Positions 58,318-64,000 of a stretch of 64,000 nucleotides of DNA are shown one piece after another; the stretch's first letter is position 1; every line of letters begins with the position of its first letter. The DNA comes from Colicola sp016286205 (lineage in GTDB: Bacteria; Bacteroidota; Bacteroidia; Bacteroidales; Paludibacteraceae), in contig JAEESF010000005.1 of NCBI GenBank assembly GCA_016286205.1, forward strand, positions 62,001-126,000. The letters are read 5' to 3'. Both the position numbers and the translations under genes were made by a program. The notes under the pieces were generated by a model, which was not told the DNA's origin, did no database searches, and worked only from the letters and a program-made list of their open reading frames with translations.

Positions 58318-60912
58318 ATGCCCCGACACTCAAGCAAAGCAGAAAATACTGAGTTTCCTCGCAGTCAGGAAAGAGCCATCAAAGTGGAGAAAGAGAGCTT
58401 CTGGATGGCTACCAAACGTGTGTTACAGGACCGTCGTACGCAGACCATTTTGGGATTGCTGCTATTGACGTTTGCCCTGTTGGCCGTACTGGCGTATGTC
58501 AGTTTTCTTTTCACCGGAACGGCCGACCAGTCGATTCTGGAACTGGACCGTGCGGGCCGTGTGGCCAATCGTAATTCGATACGCAATCTGCTGGGCTTGC
58601 CGGGTGCTATGCTGGGCCGATTCATGCTGGATGGCAGTTTTGGATTTGTCAGTATCATCATCGCCCTGATGCTCGGAGCCTATGGCTTGCGGCTCATGCG
58701 CGCACTGAAGGATATTCCGGCCTTGCGTATTTTCCTGAGTAGCGCTTTCTGGGTACTCTGGGGTTCGGCTGCTTTGGGTTTTGTTCATCAAATGTTGCCA
58801 GTGGGTACCTATCCCTACCGTTGGGGTGGAGCTTTCGGTAAGGCCGCTTCGGCTTGGCTGATCAGTTATATCAATATCGTTGGTACCGTAGTCGGTCTAT
58901 TACTGGTGCTGGCTATTTTTTTGATTGTGACCGATCCGAAATTCATCGACCGCTGCAAGTCGTTTGGTGCGTGGTTTGTAGGGCTTTTCCGTCGCAAGAA
59001 GAAAGAACCGACCGTGGATGGCGAACTGATTGAGGATATTCCGCAGACGCCGGAGAACGAAAGCGAATCGGACGAACCGACTGACGAGATAGTGATTGAC
59101 ATCGAGGCCGCTCAAAAACAAGACGGTGAGCCGGGGGACGAAGTGCCGCTGACGATTGAGCCTATCGAGAACGAACCGGAGCCGGAAGAAGAAATTCCGG
59201 ACGACGGAGGTCCTTCGGACGGCACGCTGACTGACCTGATGCAGAAGGAAGAGGCGGTTGGCAAGAAGGCGGAGCAGAATGATGCTGAACTGGAAATCAA
59301 AGATGTCATCGAGGACAAACTATATGACAAAGATCCCGACAAGATTCTGGAGAAACTGGGCCCGTATGACCCACGTAAGGACTTGGAGTTCTTCAAGTTT
59401 CCGAGCCTGAATCTGCTGAAGGTGTATGACAACGAGTCGGCACCGGTTATCAACGAGGAGGAGCAACGCGCCAACGGTGCGCGCATCATCACCACGCTGC
59501 GTAACTATGGCATCGAGATTGAGTCTATCAAGGCCACAGTGGGCCCGACTGTCACACTCTACGAGATTGTGCCGAAAGCGGGTGTTCGCGTAGCGAAAAT
59601 CCAGGCTCTAGAGAACGATATCATGCTCAGTTTGAGTGCTACGGGAATCCGTATCATCGCGCCTATGCCGGGCAAGGGAACCATCGGAATAGAGGTGCCT
59701 AACGAGAAACCGCAAGTTGTTTCCATGCACTCTGTCATCGCCAGCAAGCGATTCCAGGAAGAGCAGAAAATGAAATTGCCTGTAGCCTACGGACGAACCA
59801 TCACCAACGAGGTCTTCATGTTCGATTTGGCTAAGACGCCTCACTTGCTCGTAGCCGGTGCCACGGGTACGGGTAAATCGGTGGCTATCAATGCCATCAT
59901 CACGTCGCTGTTGTACAAGAAGCACCCGGCTGAGTTGAAACTCGTCATGGTGGACCCGAAGATGGTTGAATTTGCGCCATACAAACCGCTGCTGAAGCAT
60001 TATCTGGCGGCTATGCCCGATACCGATCCGGACCAAGTTGTTATCACCGATTGCGACAAAGTTATCACGACGCTCAATTCGCTGGTTATCGAGATGGAGA
60101 ACCGCTACAAACTGCTGATGGATGCCGGTGTGCGCAATCTGGAGGACTACAACGATAAGTTCGTTCGCCGTCGCCTGAATCCGAACAAATTGGTAGCGGA
60201 CAGTCTGCATCATCAGTATCTGCCCTATATCGTCATCATCATCGATGAGTACGGCGACTTCATTATGCAGGCGGGCAAACAGGTGGAGACACCTATCGCA
60301 CGTATCACACAGAAGGCGCGTGCCGTGGGTATGCACATGATTTTGGCTACTCAGCGTCCATCGGTTAATATAGTGACGGGTGTTATTAAAGCCAATATTC
60401 CGACGCGTATTGCGCTACGTACCCAATCGGTCATCGATAGTCGAACTGTGCTGGATGCGAAGGGCGCTGAGCAACTTATCGGACGAGGCGATTCGCTCTA
60501 CGCAGGCAACGCCAGCATCACCCGTGTGCAGTGTGCATTCGTCGATACGCCCGAGGTGGATGAGATCGTTAAGCATATTTCCAAGCAGCAACGCTATACC
60601 GAACCATATCAGTTGCCTGAGTATGTGGGCGAAGGCGGTGAAGGCGAAGCGTTGGCACCGGGCAGCGTAGATATGAAGCGTCTGGATCCGATGTTTGCCG
60701 ATGTGGCGCGTTATGTGGTTACCAAACAAGAGGGTTCTACCTCGCGTCTGCAGCGTGCGTTCGAGATTGGCTACAACCGTGCGGGCAAACTGAGTGATCA
60801 ACTCGAGGCGGCCGGTATCGTTGGTCCTAACAAAGGCCCGAAGGGACGCGACGTGCTGATTCAGGATTTGGATCAGTTGGACAAACTGCTCGAAGAATTA
60901 GGTGTAAAATAA
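58318..60912 (+). CDS. ftsK: DNA translocase FtsK
   Basis: FtsK pumps DNA at the septum and directs chromosome dimer resolution. The 864 residues have four N-terminal helices (about 40-205), a short acidic linker (about 225-340), the motor with VAGATGTGKSVAINAI (Walker A, about 512-527), VIIIDEYGDFI (Walker B), ATQRPSVNIVTGVIKANIPTRI in part, and a C-terminal gamma winged helix (YVVTKQEGSTSRLQRAF, RAGKLSDQLEAAGIVGP) that reads KOPS. The Bacteroidota order ftsK-lolA-trxB is kept, but interrupted by one gene. Confidence 0.96.
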   Translation: MPRHSSKAENTEFPRSQERAIKVEKESFWMATKRVLQDRRTQTILGLLLLTFALLAVLAYVSFLFTGTADQSILELDRAGRVANRNSIRNLLGLPGAMLGRFMLDGSFGFVSIIIALMLGAYGLRLMRALKDIPALRIFLSSAFWVLWGSAALGFVHQMLPVGTYPYRWGGAFGKAASAWLISYINIVGTVVGLLLVLAIFLIVTDPKFIDRCKSFGAWFVGLFRRKKKEPTVDGELIEDIPQTPENESESDEPTDEIVIDIEAAQKQDGEPGDEVPLTIEPIENEPEPEEEIPDDGGPSDGTLTDLMQKEEAVGKKAEQNDAELEIKDVIEDKLYDKDPDKILEKLGPYDPRKDLEFFKFPSLNLLKVYDNESAPVINEEEQRANGARIITTLRNYGIEIESIKATVGPTVTLYEIVPKAGVRVAKIQALENDIMLSLSATGIRIIAPMPGKGTIGIEVPNEKPQVVSMHSVIASKRFQEEQKMKLPVAYGRTITNEVFMFDLAKTPHLLVAGATGTGKSVAINAIITSLLYKKHPAELKLVMVDPKMVEFAPYKPLLKHYLAAMPDTDPDQVVITDCDKVITTLNSLVIEMENRYKLLMDAGVRNLEDYNDKFVRRRLNPNKLVADSLHHQYLPYIVIIIDEYGDFIMQAGKQVETPIARITQKARAVGMHMILATQRPSVNIVTGVIKANIPTRIALRTQSVIDSRTVLDAKGAEQLIGRGDSLYAGNASITRVQCAFVDTPEVDEIVKHISKQQRYTEPYQLPEYVGEGGEGEALAPGSVDMKRLDPMFADVARYVVTKQEGSTSRLQRAFEIGYNRAGKLSDQLEAAGIVGPNKGPKGRDVLIQDLDQLDKLLEELGVK

Positions 60913-60921
60913 ATATTTAGT

Positions 60922-63291
60922 ATGTATATGAAAAAGTTTTCTCTCGCACTGCTGGCGTTGTTGGTCAGCACAGGCGTTTTTGCTGAGATAGCCAAAGTGG
61001 ATAGTCTGTACTATTCTTTTGGCTCGACTACGGCTCAAGTGGTATCAGACCAGAACTCGGACACGTATATCAATTATGTCTCGGTCCGCGTGCCGGCTAC
61101 CGTGACCTACAACGATTATACCTACGCCGTTACTTCTATCGGCTCGAGTGCATTTAAGAATAGCACCAATCTGCAGTCGGCAGTTTTGCCGTCCTCGCTC
61201 ACCAGTATTGGTCAAAGCGCTTTCTACGGCTGTTCCAGGCTGGCCAGCGTCAATCTGGAGGAGGGCTTAACTACTATCAATTCCGAGGCTTTTCGTTACT
61301 GTAATCTCAGTTCTATCACGATTCCTAGTACCGTAACCAGTATCGATAATTACGCGTTCCAGAACAACCCGCTTACTTCGGTTACGTGGTGTCCGGTGAA
61401 CTGTTCTATCGGTACGGGAAGTTATGCGCCGTTCTATAGCACTGAGTCCAAGATTACCTCTTTTGCCTTTGGCAACAGCGTGCAGACAGTGCCTGCTCAA
61501 TTGTGCCGATACATGAGCAAAATAGACTCTGTCTATCTGCCGCCATCAGTTAGTTCGTTGGGTCAATATGCGTTCCAATACTGCTCGTCGCTCAAGTCGA
61601 TTAACTTGCCTGCTACGCAGAAAACATTGCCTATCGGTTTCTTCTACGGCTGTTCTTCGTTGGAGTCCATCCAACTGCCGGCCACGCTGACGACTATCAG
61701 TCAGGAGGCTTTCTATAACTGCACGAGCCTCAAGTCTATTACCCTGCACGAAGGACTGACTACTATCAATTCAGAGGCCTTCCGTTATTGTAAACTCAGT
61801 TCCGTCACTATCCCGAGCACGGTAACAACTATCGGTGCAAAGGCTTTCCAAGATAATCCGCTTACTTCGGTGACATGGCTGCCGCTAACGTGCTCTATTG
61901 GTACTTCTTCGGATGCGCCGTTCTACAACAGTTCTTTGGCAATCACTTCTTTCACTTTTGGTGACAGCGTGCAAGCGGTGCCGGCATATATATGCTATAG
62001 GATGAGCCAGTTGGATACCATCGTGCTACCGCCTTCGGTGAAATCGCTGGGTGAGTATGCGTTCTATTCCTGCACGAACCTCAAGTCCATCAATCTGCCT
62101 GTAGCGCAGAAGACGATTCCTTCCAATTTCTTGGCTTATTGCTCCTCGCTAGAGTCCATTGAACTGCCGGCCACGTTGACAAATATCAATACGGATGCTT
62201 TCTATTACTGTAGCAAATTAAGCAGTATCAACTTGCCGGAAGGACTGACTACTATCAGTTCAGAGGCATTCCGTTACTGTAAACTGGACTCCATCACTAT
62301 TCCGAGTACGGTTACTACAATCGGAAACAAGGCTTTCCAGGACAACCCGCTGACTTCGGTGACTTGGCTGCCGCTAACGTGTAGTATTGGCACTTCTTCG
62401 GATGCGCCGTTCTACGGCAGTCCTTCGGCAATCACCTCTGTCACGTTTGGCGATCAAGTAGAGATTATTCCTAATTACTTGTGTTACAAGATGTTGCGAC
62501 TCGATACAATCGTCCTGCCGCAGAACCTAAAGACCATTGGCAATTATGCCTTCTATTACTGTTCTGCACTCAAGGGTGTGGAAATACCGGCATCGGTAAC
62601 ATTGGTTGCCAGAAACTCCTTCTCGTATTGCCAGGCACTGAAGTCCTTCACCTTCCCGGAAGGCATCACGACGGTTGCTACTGAAGTGCTGGAAGGCTGT
62701 TCGGCGTTGGAAGAAGTGTTTATCCCTGCTTCCGTCACTACTATCAATTCAGATGCGTTCTATAACTGCTCCAAGCTGATGGCGATTCATAACTACGCAA
62801 TCACGCCGCAGACCATCACCGAGCAGACGGTTTACAATGTGGACAAATCTACTTGTATACTCTACGTGCCGATGGACTATATCGACCTCTATCGCGAAAA
62901 AGCGGTGTGGAAAGATTTCCTCCATATCGTAGGCGTGGCCACCGATTTGCAGTTTGAGGACCAATTGGTTCAAGTTAGTTATTACAGACAGGACAGCTCG
63001 CTCCATTATATGGAAGCGCAGCACTGGCAGGTACCGCACGCACCGTATATCCAGGGCTTCACGTTCCTTCGCTGGCGTGTGATGCCAAGCGATGATTTGG
63101 CCGATGGCATCGTGCTACAGGCTGTTTACGAATCGAACGAACCTACGCCTAATCCGGCGCCTGTTGTGGTCAATCCTGCCAATTCGGCACAGAAATTGTT
63201 ACGTGAGGGTAACGTCTATATTTTGCGTGACGACCGAATGTACACCATCACCGGTGCCCGGACGGCCGATCCGCAGCCCAAACAACAATGA
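60922..63291 (+). CDS. BspA-like leucine-rich repeat surface protein
   Basis: The 789-residue protein has a signal peptide (MKKFSLALLALLVSTGVFAE; the ATG at 60928 is an alternative start). It then has about 20 LRR_5/BspA repeats of the type LTSIGQSAFYGCSRLASV (about residues 60-640), including a duplicated block with near-identical text (TSVTWLPLTCSIGTSSDAPF twice, and TSVTWCPVNCSIGTGSYAPF). The tail KLLREGNVYILRDDRMYTIT resembles the end of the protein at 8407. It lies between ftsK and lolA, where no gene is expected, and its stop overlaps the lolA start (ATGA). Confidence 0.88.
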   Translation: MYMKKFSLALLALLVSTGVFAEIAKVDSLYYSFGSTTAQVVSDQNSDTYINYVSVRVPATVTYNDYTYAVTSIGSSAFKNSTNLQSAVLPSSLTSIGQSAFYGCSRLASVNLEEGLTTINSEAFRYCNLSSITIPSTVTSIDNYAFQNNPLTSVTWCPVNCSIGTGSYAPFYSTESKITSFAFGNSVQTVPAQLCRYMSKIDSVYLPPSVSSLGQYAFQYCSSLKSINLPATQKTLPIGFFYGCSSLESIQLPATLTTISQEAFYNCTSLKSITLHEGLTTINSEAFRYCKLSSVTIPSTVTTIGAKAFQDNPLTSVTWLPLTCSIGTSSDAPFYNSSLAITSFTFGDSVQAVPAYICYRMSQLDTIVLPPSVKSLGEYAFYSCTNLKSINLPVAQKTIPSNFLAYCSSLESIELPATLTNINTDAFYYCSKLSSINLPEGLTTISSEAFRYCKLDSITIPSTVTTIGNKAFQDNPLTSVTWLPLTCSIGTSSDAPFYGSPSAITSVTFGDQVEIIPNYLCYKMLRLDTIVLPQNLKTIGNYAFYYCSALKGVEIPASVTLVARNSFSYCQALKSFTFPEGITTVATEVLEGCSALEEVFIPASVTTINSDAFYNCSKLMAIHNYAITPQTITEQTVYNVDKSTCILYVPMDYIDLYREKAVWKDFLHIVGVATDLQFEDQLVQVSYYRQDSSLHYMEAQHWQVPHAPYIQGFTFLRWRVMPSDDLADGIVLQAVYESNEPTPNPAPVVVNPANSAQKLLREGNVYILRDDRMYTITGARTADPQPKQQ

Positions 63292-63851
63292 AAACATTAT
63301 TAGTCATATTGACAGTGCTCAATTCGTTTTTGACGAATCTGGAGCAAAAGACACTGCAGTCTGATTTCACTGTGACGGTTAGCGAAGAGGTCAATGCACC
63401 TATGAACTACCCCGGTACGGTCACTATGCACGGACGCAATTTCCTGCTGGCGATGTTCGGTATCGAAGCGGCCTACGACGGCAAGACGCTGTATATGTAT
63501 GCCGGCGATACGGACGAGTTGACGCTGAGTAATCCTACCGAGCAAGAACTGCGTGAGGCCAATCCTTTCCTCTACGCTCAGGCATTGGTCGGCGTATGCA
63601 ATACTACCGAACGTAGCAGCAACGATGGCACGCAAACTATCATCACGCTGACGCCCAAGGACCAGTCGATCGGCATCAACCGATTTGTGCTGCGTGTGCG
63701 CAACAGCGACCTCATACCGCTGCAAGTGGAAATCAAGGAAGGCAAGAAGATGACGACGCTCAAACTCAAAAATCCGCGTTTCGTCTCTGCCCAGCCCAAA
63801 TATATTATCGAAGCAGAACCATCCACCTACGTGAATGATATGCGATTCTAA
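63288..63851 (+). CDS. lolA: LolA-like outer membrane lipoprotein carrier
   Basis: LolA ferries lipoproteins across the periplasm. The 187-residue protein has an N-terminal hydrophobic segment and the LolA-like beta pattern QSDFTVTVSEEVNAPMNYPG, GRNFLLAMFGIEAAYDGKTLYMY and VQIEIKEG-like strands near the end (LQVEIKEGKKMTTLKLKNPR). The assignment is supported by position between ftsK and trxB, where lolA is normally found in Bacteroidales. It overlaps the LRR gene by four bases. Confidence 0.85.
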   Translation: MKTLLVILTVLNSFLTNLEQKTLQSDFTVTVSEEVNAPMNYPGTVTMHGRNFLLAMFGIEAAYDGKTLYMYAGDTDELTLSNPTEQELREANPFLYAQALVGVCNTTERSSNDGTQTIITLTPKDQSIGINRFVLRVRNSDLIPLQVEIKEGKKMTTLKLKNPRFVSAQPKYIIEAEPSTYVNDMRF

Positions 63852-63871
63852 GAGCTAACAACAAACCATAC

Positions 63872-64000
63872 ATGAATAGAGTTAAATGTCTGATTATCGG
63901 TAGCGGTCCTGCGGGTTACACGGCTGCCATCTACGCTTCGCGTGCTAACTTGCAACCCGTTTTGATTGAAGGTCCCCAGTTGGGCGGCCAGTTGATGACG
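63872..64000 (+). CDS. trxB: Thioredoxin reductase, 5' part
   Basis: The first 43 residues are visible: VKCLIIGSGPAGYTAAIYAS with the FAD-binding GxGxxG motif, then RANLQPVLIEGPQLGGQLMT. The product reduces thioredoxin with NADPH. The gene runs off the right edge. Its place after lolA matches the conserved Bacteroidales order. Confidence 0.93.
   Translation, partial: MNRVKCLIIGSGPAGYTAAIYASRANLQPVLIEGPQLGGQLMT

Overview
The window is a 64 kb piece of a Bacteroidales (Bacteroidota) chromosome. This is shown by the gene families: PorG-like, UppS, BamA and paired OmpH; DUF4290 and DUF3467 proteins; an FtsK-LolA-TrxB block; a Bacteroidota-type bS21; TonB with a FPGG-type C-terminal domain; PCMD and BspA-like surface proteins; and tails resembling type IX secretion signals. 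It is also shown by the promoters: about a dozen spacers carry the Bacteroidota -33 (TTTG-like) and -7 (TAnnTTTG) pair. Nearly everything is chromosomal housekeeping or surface biology. I see no phage, transposase, CRISPR array or rRNA gene.

Layout. (1) 1-4.8 kb: the envelope biogenesis run porG-like/uppS/bamA/ompH/ompH. (2) 4.7-8.2 kb: a tiny ORF, an MFS transporter, murF and a membrane-anchored coiled-coil protein. (3) 8.4-11.1 kb: a secreted protein with a duplicated domain; then rpsO. (4) 11.7-17 kb: TPM-domain protein, lemA, hflX, hpt and a phospho-sugar mutase, ending at a terminator shared with the minus-strand unit tRNA-Leu/rpsU/tcdA. (5) 18.4-25.6 kb: a 2402-residue secreted GH53 galactanase with a long repeat tail. 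(6) 25.7-33.3 kb, minus strand: ssb, a FemAB/GNAT-like protein, three surface-glycan genes, then tonB and recG. (7) 33.6-38.4 kb: secreted EEP-family protein, DUF4290, prs, M28 lipoprotein, sufC and a short sufD. (8) ispB (minus), then a hexuronate operon uxaC-kdgK-eda-exuT facing aroC. (9) 45.7-53 kb: PCMD protein, GT2, DUF3467, nucleoside phosphorylase, DPP III lipoprotein and an aroA-glycosyltransferase fusion. (10) 53-58.1 kb, minus strand: rseC-rnfBCDGEA. (11) 58.3-64 kb: ftsK, a BspA-like protein, lolA and the start of trxB.

The galactanase (pectin side chains) and the hexuronate genes (pectin backbone sugars) together suggest a pectin-degrading gut or rumen organism; this is inference. 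Three themes stand out. First, several conserved proteins are unusually compact: AroA, AroC, SufD, RnfB and DUF4290. Second, short repeats sit in spacers and also inside genes: ssb, murF, tcdA, a GT4 gene and the aroA-GT2 fusion. At the aroA-GT2 junction there are four 11-bp tandem units, a length that would shift the frame if the copy number changed. Third, a dispersed family of about 120-bp intergenic repeats lies in or next to promoter regions.
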